A stretch of DNA of 64,000 nucleotides from Chamaea fasciata. Its lineage: Eukaryota; Chordata; Aves; Passeriformes; Sylviidae. Shown here piece by piece: positions 48,757 through 59,265 of the stretch. Numbering within the stretch: the stretch's first letter is position 1; each line of letters opens with the position of its first letter. A model generated the notes under the pieces. It saw only the letters and a program-made list of their open reading frames with translations, made no database searches and had not been told where the DNA came from. A program made the position numbers and the translations under genes. The stretch spans positions 59,965,414 through 60,029,413 of the forward strand of contig JARCOQ010000005.1 in assembly GCA_029207755.1 (NCBI GenBank), read 5' to 3'.

Positions 48757-50368
48757 ATCTACCACCCCCTAACTGCTCCCTTCATACACTATTTTGCAGG
48801 CCCCCTTTGGAGCTGAGCAAGAGTTGCTTCATCCCTTGCCTGAGCCTACCACATGCAGCATGGTGAGGGGAAGAAGTTGAATGGGACCACATTGGAGTTC
48901 TTGGACAGGGTGGAACAGTGTGTTCTCCTCTGCCTTCTCTCACACACAAGTTTAATGCTCACTTTGGGACACTGTTGGCTGCTTATCCCCCTTCGCTGCT
49001 TGGCCAACCTACACTGGGCTGATTTACAAAAATGCAGCAGAGGACACTGCATTATTCAAGGTAGAACCACTGCAGGGCCTGTCAAAGTTACATGGCAGGG
49101 GTTGTCTGGGGATCTTTGTCTCCCACAGGAGCGCATGAATGGCTATTGTCATTAAGAGTGTAAGGGTGCTGTGGTTAATCGCTTCTCGAGGACTCATTCT
49201 ACACTATTGGTGTAATTTGGTGATTAGATTAACTTTTCTGATTTACAGAGAAATGCAGCAGTCCAACTCACAGTTAGGTAAGCCACATCTGATTGTGGGA
49301 AGAATTAAAATGGAGGAGAACTTGAGTACCCCTTTATGACTGAAGAGAATGCTGATATTTCAGGAGCATTTAGGCCCTGGTGGACTACTCTTTGAAGTCA
49401 CCTGAGGGTTGTTTTTCAAATTGTCTTCTCTGGGCCTAGACATCTATGAGTTTGTGTTCCACATAATCAGATGTCAAAACACCATCTTTCAAATATCTAA
49501 AAGTATCAGAATTTTCTTTTGAAGATGATAAAATTACGTTTATGTTGAAATCTGAAGTCATTTTAGTTGATTTCAGCTGAATATTTTTGAAAGTATTTTG
49601 TTATTTAATCTTTGGCTCGGTCTTTCCATATTTGCTTTTACCTATTACCGTTTTGGCCAGACCCTTTCATGTAACAAACTATAAAATAGCACCGTTGTAC
49701 TATAAAACAGATTTTTTACATACTGTTTGATATATGTGTATTGTTGATATGCTAAATTTTACATACTGCATTATATGGAGGAAGAAAGAAGTTACCTATA
49801 CTGTTGCAAAATAATTACCTGGAAGAATCATTACTGGATCGAGAGCCTATGTATGCTTTAATTGCTTTTAAAAATCTTTTGTCTCACAAATTGCAAAAAA
49901 TTGCATGTTTGCAAGAGAAGGAAGAATAAAACTGTCTTAAAACAAATGCATCTATAACCCATATTTTGTCAAAATGCCACAGATGGAATTAATTGATGTT
50001 TAAAACTGTATATGTTACCTTACTGCTGCTGTTACTGGGAATGTCAAACTGTGCAAATATGAAGGGGTAGACAAACAATGTTTTCAGACACTGTAAAACA
50101 AACAGCCTGTTGCTTGTAAAGAAGTGCAAATAAAAAAACACCACTTAGACAAGGCTGATGAATGACTCCAGCAGCCAGTGTTCATAGGTTAATTTAGTGC
50201 AATTGGATCCATCAAAGGCCCATAAATTTGTAGGCTTTTGAGGGGCACAAGACTTTAAGAGTTTTCGTGCAGGACATTTAAAACAGGTTAACAAACAGCA
50301 ATATATCAACCACAGAATTTTTTAGCTCTGGGCTGGTTAAAATGTTCTGTTCTCTAAAGACTTAATAT

Positions 50369-50376
50369 TGGAATGT
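50369..50376 (-). promoter_or_regulatory. IGF1: miR-1/miR-206 seed match in the IGF1 3'UTR
   Basis: The - strand reads ACATTCCA within CTAAACATTCCAATATT, about 165 nt after the stop. The mammalian IGF1 3'UTR has AAACATTCCAACATT at a similar place, a described target of the muscle microRNAs miR-1 and miR-206. Conserved position and flanks make this a credible regulatory site. Confidence 0.6.
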
Positions 50377-50541
50377 TTAGTTGCATTGTTCACTGAGAGA
50401 ATGCCCATTGGTTGAAATTGCATCAAGCTTTTTAAAACAAAGGGTTTTTTTAAGTCTTCCAATGTTTAACAAATAATTTATTTACAGCAAAGTATCCTGC
50501 AGATGGCACATTCATTCTTCATTCTTGTGGATGGCATGTTC

Positions 50542-50601
50542 TTACATTCTGTAGTTTCTGTTTCCTGTGTTCCCTCTACTTGTGTTCTTCAAATGCAGTT
50601 C
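50542..50601 (-). CDS. IGF1: IGF1 terminal coding exon (Ea-type E peptide)
   Basis: Acceptor AACTTTCAG precedes 50601. The exon enters at phase 0 and encodes 19 residues, Glu-Leu-His-Leu-Lys-Asn-Thr-Ser-Arg-Gly-Asn-Thr-Gly-Asn-Arg-Asn-Tyr-Arg-Met, then TAA (50542-50544). This is the Ea C terminus of pro-IGF-1, which is removed from the mature hormone. Chicken has Val where this bird has Leu at the second position, as far as I recall. The Asn-Thr-Ser motif is a potential N-glycosylation sequon, also found in mammalian Ea. The exon continues into a long 3'UTR. No separate Eb exon is visible in the preceding intron. Confidence 0.97.
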   Translation of the reverse strand, partial: ELHLKNTSRGNTGNRNYRM

Positions 50602-53600
50602 CTGAAAGTTTAGAAAGAAACATTTATTACAGGTAGGCTTAGATACATTTTATGATCACAAAACTTATAAGAGTGGGAAAACAGTTGTCCAGTTTTGTTT
50701 TAATCAATAATTCAGTTATCTATAGAGAACTTAACTATGCAGAACTTCTGTACTTGAAATTCCCTGTTCTCCTAGACATAAACACTTTGACTGCTGTCAT
50801 TCTTGATCTTGGCAGAGATGTCTGCTTCTAAAACCTGGATGGGCTTAGGTACCACAGATTTCCTTTCTTTCCCGAAGACATTTGCAAAAGCAGGATGTAT
50901 AGGGGCCAGGGAACTTTCAAGTTGTAACCGCAGGATTTATAGAATCTCTTGGGCTTTGATACCACGTATTTTCAAAATTGCTCTGCTAACTATGTATTGC
51001 ATAGATGGCATATTAGATGTGTTGGATAAGGCCTTGAGGAGGAAAAAACCTGTGGGTTAGCTGTAGGAGCTGCAGCCATATGATTTGTATTTTCCAAACA
51101 GACAAGGTGATGTGCCAGGCAAATCAAGAGAGCTTTGGAATGAATAACGCCCTTAGTTCTCTGTCATCCCAGGCACAGGCCAGTCTTCTTCAGCAGCAGT
51201 GATGGGGGTGGTATATACATTTCAGTATGATTTCCTTGTTTGCCACTCTAGTAAATATTAGCCAGACCCAAGACTGCATATTCTCTCTCAGACTAAAGCC
51301 AGAATTTTTAAGTTGACTCTTTGTGTATATAATACTCATTAGAAGCCAAATTCATAGTAAAGTGAAATTATGGGTTTTTTTTCCAGGGGAAACAAGAAAT
51401 AAAATTTAAAAAACCTCTGTAAAAGGTGAAGCATGTGTACAAAGCTCTACCACTGCATTAGCTGTTATTTCAGCCCTAAGAATAAGGAGCCTCTAAAATT
51501 TGAAAGGTATTAACATTTTCTTGCTTTTCTAATGGACAAAAATAAAATGGAAGCTAATTTGGTGCATTGGTTTTGTGGGGTTTTTTAGTGATTTCCCATA
51601 GAAAATACTATTTTACAGATAACCTTTCCATTTCCCTCCAGTATCCATTAAAAATAAAATCAGAAATTAAATTAAAAAGAAAAATCAGAAACTTTCAAAT
51701 TATCACAAAACTTGAACTCATAGAGAGCTTATTAATTTTCCCTGGATTTTTATTGGCTTCTGATGGATATGAGAGGAATTATTATTTAACTATGTAAAAT
51801 AAAAATTAGGCAGTAATTGCTAAATTAATTATACCACCTTCAAGTATAAAACATTAGGTCAGACTGGGATTTATCATCACTGACAAGCCAAAGTTGTTAA
51901 CAGCAAAAAAGTCATAATGAAGAGATGTTTTTTGTTAGGAACATGCCATTATAGACTAGATTAATCATCTAGTCACTGTTCCTGTGAACAATTCAAAAGG
52001 ATACTGGTTGTCCTAATCCAGTTTTGCTAATATTGCTGTAGAATAGCATCAGTCAAATATAGAATCAGAAATATAATCAGAATTCTGCTCATCCTTAAAT
52101 TATAAAATATATTTTGCTTTTCATTGCCTGTTTCTCTTTTCCAAAGCTACCTTTGCTGTCTTTACTTTTTTCTAAGTTATACCCTAGTTTTCACCCTGAA
52201 GAGCTCATTCTGAGTGAGCACCTAAATTTTCACTGATTTTCATTAAAATCGTCATTGCAGCATTTCACAGGAGCCTGCCAACACTAAGGATCCTGCCTTA
52301 GTCTACAAGTGCTTATATTGGTTACAATGAGCTAAGAAAATAGGAATTTCTTTACTCATTTGCCCAGTTTTTTTCTTTCTACACAGCAACAAAACAAAAT
52401 ATTCTCCTCAGTGCTAACCCTAGGTGTTTCTCCTTGAAGCGAGTTTACCAGCATATAGCAAAAGCTATAGGCTACATTTTATTTGCCAAAAGTCCTATAT
52501 TAAAGATTACAAACTCTTGATCTAAAAAATGGACAGTGAGAGCCTTTAAATGAAACAACAGCCATTTTTCGTTGCAGTGACTTTCAAAGTATATTTAGCT
52601 TGAAAATTAGCTGTATGTTTCCCAAATGACAATATAAATTTTGTCTGCTACTGTTGTTGTCTGACTTTAAAATGGCTTTATCATTCAACTAAAGCAGGTA
52701 CCAAGATGCAGGAGTGTTTATCTTACAGATTCTAATACTGACATGTAGGTGGAAGAAGATTTGTCATGATATAGACTAGCTTTGAAATTGAAGGAAGATG
52801 GCAGGTTGCTTTTAGAACACTTCCTTCTCCAGAATCAGCATTTTGATAAATAACTACCAATAAGTCTACTGGTAGTAGCATGCATGCCAGAAAATGCTTT
52901 GACCCCCATAACACATTTTTTTTCAAGTATGAAATGCTGAGAGCACTGGGGGAAAAGCAACAGACCCCAAAACCACATGTGAATGCCTGGATTAGATTCT
53001 CAGACCTGCATTTGTACTGGTATAGAAAAGTTTGGTTTGTTTCTCAACTCACTGAGAAGAAGATAGTTAGAAATAAAACTGCTCTGAGGTGGTATTCAGA
53101 CCCAGACAAAGACAATCATAATTTTTAGATTAGAGATGTGCAATGTACAAGTCAGCTAAAGAACAGCAAAACAGACTTCTAGCCCATCACCTTCAGCATG
53201 GATCTTTGGAGATAAGGCATCATTCCCAGTAGGTTAACAACTACCTTGGTGATGGTCATTTGACTGAGATGGAAGAGTATTGGGAAGCCCGCAGCAGGAT
53301 TCTTATCCTGTTAGGGCAGACATTCAAACCTCATATTGGCATTGAAAGTTCTCTTGATCTACTGGTAATAAATGGAAATTCTAATGTTTGTAGTAACAGG
53401 CAGGATACCTTAGCTATGAATTCTCTGGGGTCTCTTTGAAATCTTTCTAGTTCTGTGGGCAGTGTGATCACTGACGTAAAAACAGGGCTTCAAAGTAAAC
53501 AATGGGAGAAAATAATTCTCTGAAAAGGCCAAGTCTTTCTATCTGTTACACCTAAAAGTTCACTCATTGGCTTGGTAATGTGGCGTGGCTTCCATAGAAA

Positions 53601-54067
53601 TTAGGATTGGTGCCATGGTGCATATTTTGGCCTATGAATGTATCTGAGTTGATAATAAGCCAATTGCAAAAGAATCTGCCAGTCTTAGAAAAATTAATGA
53701 GAAATAATGCAATACTTTTTCTGTTTTCTTAATGGCATTTTCTTAAACTAAAAATACTAATGTCTTTTCCCTTTCTCTTAGTCCCACTCAGCGTTTATTT
53801 AAATTTTGAAGATTAGATAAAACATGAACAGTATTTTTGAGAAAATCCACTTCCTATTCATACTTTGTTGGTGTATATATGTATGTGCATTTTTCACACA
53901 TGAGGCCTAAAGAAGAAAAAGGACTCTAAATCTGAGGAAGAGAAAAATTTTATCTAGTTCTGCACCTCTCTTGCCCTTTTGCTCAGGTTGCAAGGACATG
54001 GCATGGCACTATGTCCATGGACATGTTCAAGTTGTGCCAAGGTTGGTGTAGCTTGGATGGCAGGAAA

Positions 54068-54266
54068 ACATTTCACAGAAAACATTGTCAAGCACTGAAA
54101 AAGGCTTCCTAAGGAAGTTGTGGAGTCGTTATCCCTGGAGTTATTTAAAATATATGAAGATGTGGCACTTATGACAGGGTTTACTATTGGACTTGGCAGT
54201 GCTGAGTTAATGGCTGGACTCAATGTTCTTAGAGTTCTTTTCCAGCCTAACTGATTGTATGATTCT
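54068..54266 (+). repeat. CR1 LINE 3' fragment in the IGF1 intron
   Basis: Sense-orientation CR1 relative to +, antisense to IGF1. Blocks: TTTCACAGAAAACATTGTCA, AGGAAGTTGTGGAGTCGTTA, CCCTGGAGTTATTTAAAAT, ATGGCTGGACTCAATGTTCT, TTCTTTTCCAGCCTAACTGA, then the tail TTGTATGATTCT. The - strand frame at 53954-54283 derives from it. Confidence 0.9.
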
Positions 54267-55707
54267 TTTTTACTGGATTTCAAAATCAGCCTTACCAGCC
54301 TTCACATTCAGTAGTAATTTTCAAGGTACCTTGTAATCTTGAACTTATAAGAACATTGTGACATTGTTTGTGATGCTTCTTCATTTGAAAAGGCCACAAT
54401 CTTCCCTCATGTGTAGTTTTGGAAATTGCTTAGTTGTTTCCCCTGGTAAGGCAATTGTTTTTCAAAGAGATACTTAATAGTTTTCCAAATTGCTCTTAAA
54501 ATTTAATTCACTGAAGGGTAATTGACTAAACTTTTAGCATTTTTCAGAAAAGAAAGAAACAAAAAGAAAAGCTAGATCATACCATGATGCCAAAGACAGG
54601 ATTTAAACTCCCCTTCTTGCTCTTGTTTTGCACTTTAAAACTCTAAATATAGTGTAAAACTAGGAGAAACAATTACTTTGTTTTCCAGCAAAAAATACTG
54701 AAACTGTAAATAAGAGAAGATTCCTACTCCACTGAACTAAGATAATCTACCAAATTGTGCTTGGCAGGAACCATCTGCCCAAGGAACTGGGGAAATAGAC
54801 CACTTACTTAAGCCCTAGAAACACTGAGACAGACCCCCAAATCCTGGATTTGTCATTTGAAAAGAGTATGAGGAGATGCTGAACGAAGACTATCAGATGT
54901 CTTAATGCATAAGAAACTGATTCTCTATGAAATCTGAGAGGAAGAGATCTGTACAACATCTTATATATTGCACCTAGATCTACCTTACACCTTGCATCTA
55001 AATATGAAAATGAAGAGATGGTATAAATATAACCATAGGTCTATATATTCACACCTTCTATGAATAGGATATAGATCTCATATATAACATACCATATTGA
55101 GAGAAACAAATTGTTTAACAAAAATAATTTAAGTGCATCTATTATTCTTTTTTAAATCAGTGACATATCAACACTATGAAGTATCTAGATACATTCATCT
55201 TAGGAGAGTTTGTCCAAAAAAAGTTTGAACATAGTTTTCTTTCTTAATGGTGGCATGTACAACAGACTGCAAAAAGAAAAGAGAAAAAAAATTAAATGAG
55301 AATATGGACCAGTTTTTCCTACTGAATTCCGCTTCTCTTCCCTCCAGTGTACTTTCCTTTTATCTGTCAAAAATCCGAATAATTGTTTCTCCTACACATT
55401 CTGTATTTTCATTTCCTCAATCTAATTTTCTCCATCCACAGATAAAAATGAATATTTGTTTGTATTTCCCATCAGATCTGTTATTTTCTTACCAAGTTCC
55501 TATTGAGAAGCATTTATTCTTCTATTCTGTTCAACATGCTCCTTTTCACATTTCTTTAAAGGTGTTTCTTTAATATTAGTTTGTCTCTAATTTAATTTTC
55601 TCTCCCATTTTCTAAAAATTCCATCATTTATTTGTGATGCATGTTGTTTCGTTCAGTTTTGCAATATTTTACATCTTCTTGACCTCTTTGATCTGATTGC
55701 CTCACCC

Positions 55708-55751
55708 CTTTTTTTTTCTTTTTCTTTTTTTCTTTTTTTTTTTTTTTTTGT
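55708..55751. repeat. T/C homopyrimidine tract
   Basis: CCCCTTTTTTTTTCTTTTTC continuing to an uninterrupted run of about 18 T. It appears as a poly-A/G tract on the IGF1 sense strand. Sequence for several hundred bases to the right (to about 55.87 kb) stays pyrimidine-rich. Confidence 0.85.
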
Positions 55752-57167
55752 GCTCCTCATTGTCCTTTTACTGTCCTTTTCACTTCTTGACTTTTTTCCC
55801 TTTTTAATTTCTGGGATGATTTTTTCAGCAGCTATGCTCTCTCAATTACTTCTTCTATTTTTTTTCCTTCTTCCAGCACCCCTCCTGAGTGCTACCTCCC
55901 CTGATGCTGCAGAAAGACACAAGGTCTTTCAGTCTGCAAAAAACAGTGCTCTCCTGCCTGTGTTTTGAACTGGGAAGAGGACAGCTGCCTAAAGATGACA
56001 TCATTCCTTAGTCCTCCAAGGAAAGTGGTGTGGAGATCCATCAAAGAGCTGGCAGGTATCTTGTCTCCTTTACTCCAGTGTTTTATCCATTGCCTTAGCA
56101 ACAAGCATGGGAAGGAGAGCACGAATTCCTGGCCAAGCCTGTTTTCTTCTTTTCCAGCAAGCCTTAAGTTTGTGTTCCCAGATAGGAAAGAACCCAAAGC
56201 AGGGGTTTCTTGTCTGCAGTTGAGCTCCACCTGAAGAAGTCTTCACTTGCTGCCCTGTGTGCCCTTTGAGGTCTCAAGGTGGTACTTCCCTGGAAGGATC
56301 ATACAGACACTGATTTTTGGAAAACTCTTGAGGAAGAAGGGGGAAAGGATTCCATTCTATGGATTGACTTATGTAAAAGAATGGATGCTGGAATGATTAC
56401 AATAGTTCTTTTCATAAAGTTGATATTAAGGAGTTTAATATACAGCACTGGTTTCCTGACTTCCTATGAAATCTTAGGTTCCAGGTCTTGTAAGCAAAAG
56501 TTTTCAGATAACTGCAGGAGTGGTGCCAACATGTGTGTAGGACAGACAGGGTCAACAGCAATAAAATAAATCACAAGAGACTTACAGCAGAAGACAGATA
56601 ATATGTAAAACAGATGTCCAGACCTCAAATGGCAGAGACAGTTGAACATGAGATTAATTGTAGCCTAGTCTAAGACAGGTTTTCTGAACTATAGGCTCTG
56701 TTGATACATTTATGTACAGTATATCTGGTATAAGAGGAACAAAAATCTGGACACTCAGAACTCCGCAACTATATAAATATTATCAATCAGTATTGGAAGT
56801 GGCTTGGAGAAATAAATATTGAACTTTAAATAGTTAAAATGAAGTATGCAATGATTGCAGTAACTATCCATTTAATTTAGTTCTGACTAAAAAAGGGCAA
56901 AAAAATGAAGAAAAATAATTTGTTCATTTAAATATTAAAAGAATACCAGAATGTCTGATTTCCTTCTTAAGCACTCACTCTATCTCTGCCTTAAAGGGGA
57001 GGATGAGTAAAGGGATTCTGGATAGATGACTTGTTAAACATTCAGTGTTTAGTTTCTCTTTTGAAAGAAATCTTAGATGGTATTTATCATTGGATGATGT
57101 GGGTACTTATCACTTACTACCCTATGGCAGGACAAGACCTCACAACTACTAGTTAAGCAATTCCATA

Positions 57168-57173
57168 TTTTAT
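57168..57173 (-). promoter_or_regulatory. IGF1: Possible intronic polyadenylation signal of IGF1
   Basis: AATAAA on the - strand, 240 nt past the donor of the 182-nt exon and 118 nt after the stop codon reached by reading through that donor. A G/T-rich stretch (TAGTAGTTGTGAGGTCTTGT) follows about 20 nt further on, as a functional poly(A) site would need. Use is not shown by the sequence. Confidence 0.3.
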
Positions 57174-57331
57174 TCAGTGTTCTAAGAGAAGAGATGGAAC
57201 ACCCCACTTCCCACTTATTTCCTACCTTGGCAACTATTTTCCAAAGTTCCGCTAAATCTAATAGGCAGAACACATCAATTGTTTTCTGTGTTACCAGCCT
57301 TGATAGAATTTCCCTTCCCTAAAATATGTCA

Positions 57332-57386
57332 GGTTTGTTTGGTTGGTTCTTTTTTTGTTGATCTGGTTTGGTTGGTTTGTTGGTCG
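57332..57386. repeat. G/T-rich (C/A-rich on the IGF1 strand) tract beside the exon
   Basis: TTTGG/TTGG steps with a short T run between, 28-80 nt downstream of the IGF1 donor. On the IGF1 sense strand it reads as ACCAACAAACCAACCAAACC and similar. CA-rich intronic sequence next to a donor can bind hnRNP L-type splicing regulators; that role is inferred. Confidence 0.7.
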
Positions 57387-57413
57387 TCGTGAACTTTTCC
57401 CAGCCTGGCCTAC

Positions 57414-57595
57414 CTTTTGTGCTTTTGGCATGTCAGTGTGGCGCTGGGCGCGTACGGACCGTGCGGATTTAGGCGGTTTTATTGGAGCACAATACATCTC
57501 CAGCCTCCTCAGGTCGCAACTCTGGAAGCAGCATTCATCCACTATTCCCTTGTGGTGTAAGCGTCTACTGCTGGATCCATACCCTGTGGGCTTAC
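57414..57595 (-). CDS. IGF1: IGF1 exon for the C, A and D domains and the start of the E peptide
   Basis: Insulin-like growth factor 1 is a secreted hormone signalling through the IGF1 receptor. This exon is 182 nt, the same size as the corresponding mammalian exon. Its acceptor is TTTTGAATAG; it enters with two bases completing a Ser codon (A|GT, the last B-domain residue) and leaves at phase 0 through donor GTAGGC. It encodes [11 protein letters not shown] (C domain, then Leu-His-His-Lys), [21 protein letters not shown] (complete A domain, all four cysteines), the D domain Pro-Ile-Lys-Pro-Pro-Lys-Ser-Ala, and the E-peptide start ending Asp-Met-Pro-Lys-Ala-Gln-Lys. Arg-Ser-Val-Arg after Ala is the proprotein-convertase site. 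The B-domain exon is outside the window. Confidence 0.98.
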
Positions 57596-59244
57596 CTATT
57601 CAAAACACAAAGGGAAAGATTTTATGTTAGAAAGGAAATGCAAAGATCTCAGTAGCAGTCGTATTATTAAGACGTATTATGTTAACTGAATCACCAATGA
57701 CCATTGAAGAGGCTGCCTGTGTGTATCTATTCTATGACCCTGTTCTCAGATATACCTTTGAATATTCCTTTCCAGATATTCCTGGAAATGGACAGCTTTG
57801 GTCTCTGTCTCTGTGTGGTTGCTATTTAAGCATTTGAACAAATTCATGACTTCTTAGAAAAGTATTATTAAAATATTTTCTTGAGCTGCATTAGCCTGAA
57901 AAATGGAGAATGAGGAAGCTGAAATCTGACATTTAGGCACCTTACAAAGGAAATTTGCCTTTTAGCTTTTGTACAAAAACTGATTGTTGATCCAACTGAG
58001 GTAGCTAGTGCATATAAACCATTGATCATGACTGTATTGTAGACAAATATTTCCTAATAAAAAAGGATACACAGAGGTACTGTGTGAAGTCAGAGTGTGT
58101 TCCAAAAGGGAAAATAGATACTGTGTACCACTGCACAGGCTGTAAGATCTGGAACCTCAAAAGTGGGAAACAGGAATCAAAGTAACAAAGCAACTGATGA
58201 AATAGGAAGGTAGAAGGAACAGATAAAAGTGGAAGATTTCTATATTCCATAGATCTGCACAAGATAAGAAATGGGACTGATATAGCATGGCTTTCCTGTG
58301 CTTTGCATTTGCACCAGGCATCTATGGAAAATACTCAATTGGCAAATATTTTGCAGTTTTCACTCAGCTCCAGTAAAGGCCAATATTTTCATTCACACAA
58401 CTCTTACACACTTATATTTTTGTATTTTTCCCCCTGTAGTTTATGACTTCCTTAGTAACTGCTGAATTCTCTGCTGTCCTTCACAGAGATTAAAGGCCCA
58501 TTATTTCCTGGGATTGTTTGTAGACAACTAAGTCAGATGTGCAGTTGCCCTGTTATGACTAACGAGAAATGACGGAACAATAAATTCACAAAAAGTAAGT
58601 AGTTGCTTACTTACTAAATCTATTTTAAAATTCTGGTAGAATTTTATTTTAGACAATAAAATTCTGAAAAGATTAAATGTTTTGTTTTGACATTTTCAGC
58701 ATTAAATATTTCCATTTACAGAATGATCCACATTGGTTAAGAACTGAAAAATATGGAAAAAAAGACAAATATGCAAAGAGCCAAAAAGTGAAGTAACTCA
58801 ATTCAGTCAGCTCTACCAATTTCTTTTCTTGCCTTTTTTTTTCTTTTTTCCTTCTCAGTTATATCACTGAAACAAAAAATCTGTTATTCATAGTTTGGCA
58901 GGAGTTTACATTTTAAGAATTAATCAAGTTAAATAAAGGTTAAGGATATCAAAAAAGATTAATATTCAATTTCTCTTTGAGAAATTATTGCCCCAATGCT
59001 TTTACATCAAGTGTAGGTTGATATCCATGTGTTTGTCCTGCAGTTGTCAACTTGAAAAGACAGCACTATGTTTTACCGTTCCCTGTGATTAAAACATGTA
59101 TCCACCGATGAAGAACCCTTGAGGGCTTAGAACATCAGTAAATGAAAAGACCCCTAGTGGTACAGTATTTAGCAAGCAATTCAGCCAGTTAAGAACTAAC
59201 TATCCCTATGAGGTTTGTAACTCAGAAAACAGGTTTTTTAATAA

Positions 59245-59265
59245 CCCTCCCTCCCCCCCTCCCCC
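59245..59265 (-). promoter_or_regulatory. G-quadruplex motif on the IGF1 sense strand
   Basis: The - strand contains runs of 5, 7, 3 and 3 guanines separated by single adenines. This meets the strict four-run definition with one-base loops, which form very stable quadruplexes. It lies in the IGF1 intron, 1.65 kb upstream of the 182-nt exon. Function is unknown. Confidence 0.75.

Larger units (their letters stand above)
43861..50541 (-). other. IGF1: IGF1 3' untranslated region
   Basis: Sequence after the IGF1 stop codon. The first 200 nt (- strand) read like the mammalian IGF1 3'UTR: a CATGCCA block, a CTGCAGGAT-CTTTGCT block, then GTTAAACATTGGA, and further on AAACATTCCAATATT. It contains a miR-1/206 seed match, a miR-29 seed match, an AC/TA repeat, a small tandem repeat and a GC-richer patch at about 48.8-49.15 kb. 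A proximal AATAAA near 50478 could give a very short 3'UTR. Open frames in this region are not genes. Confidence 0.7.
50602..57413 (-). other. IGF1: IGF1 intron between the 182-nt exon and the terminal exon
   Basis: A 6.8 kb intron. It holds a CR1 fragment at 54068-54266, a pyrimidine tract at 55708-55751 and a GC-richer patch at 55.88-56.30 kb with open frames on both strands. In mammals an alternative Eb exon sits in this intron. I looked for its Tyr-Gln-Pro-Pro start and basic C-terminal peptide and found neither. A frame at 50803-51060 on the opposite strand has no support. Confidence 0.85.

Noticed and set aside
50803..51060. 85-codon + strand frame just upstream of the IGF1 terminal exon, on the opposite strand.
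   Set aside because: No recognised product and no transcription signals; most likely chance in intronic DNA.
55892..56230. 112-codon - strand frame in the IGF1 intron as a bird equivalent of the mammalian Eb exon.
   Set aside because: It lacks the Tyr-Gln-Pro-Pro start and the basic Lys/Arg-rich body of Eb and has no acceptor that would join in phase to the 182-nt exon.
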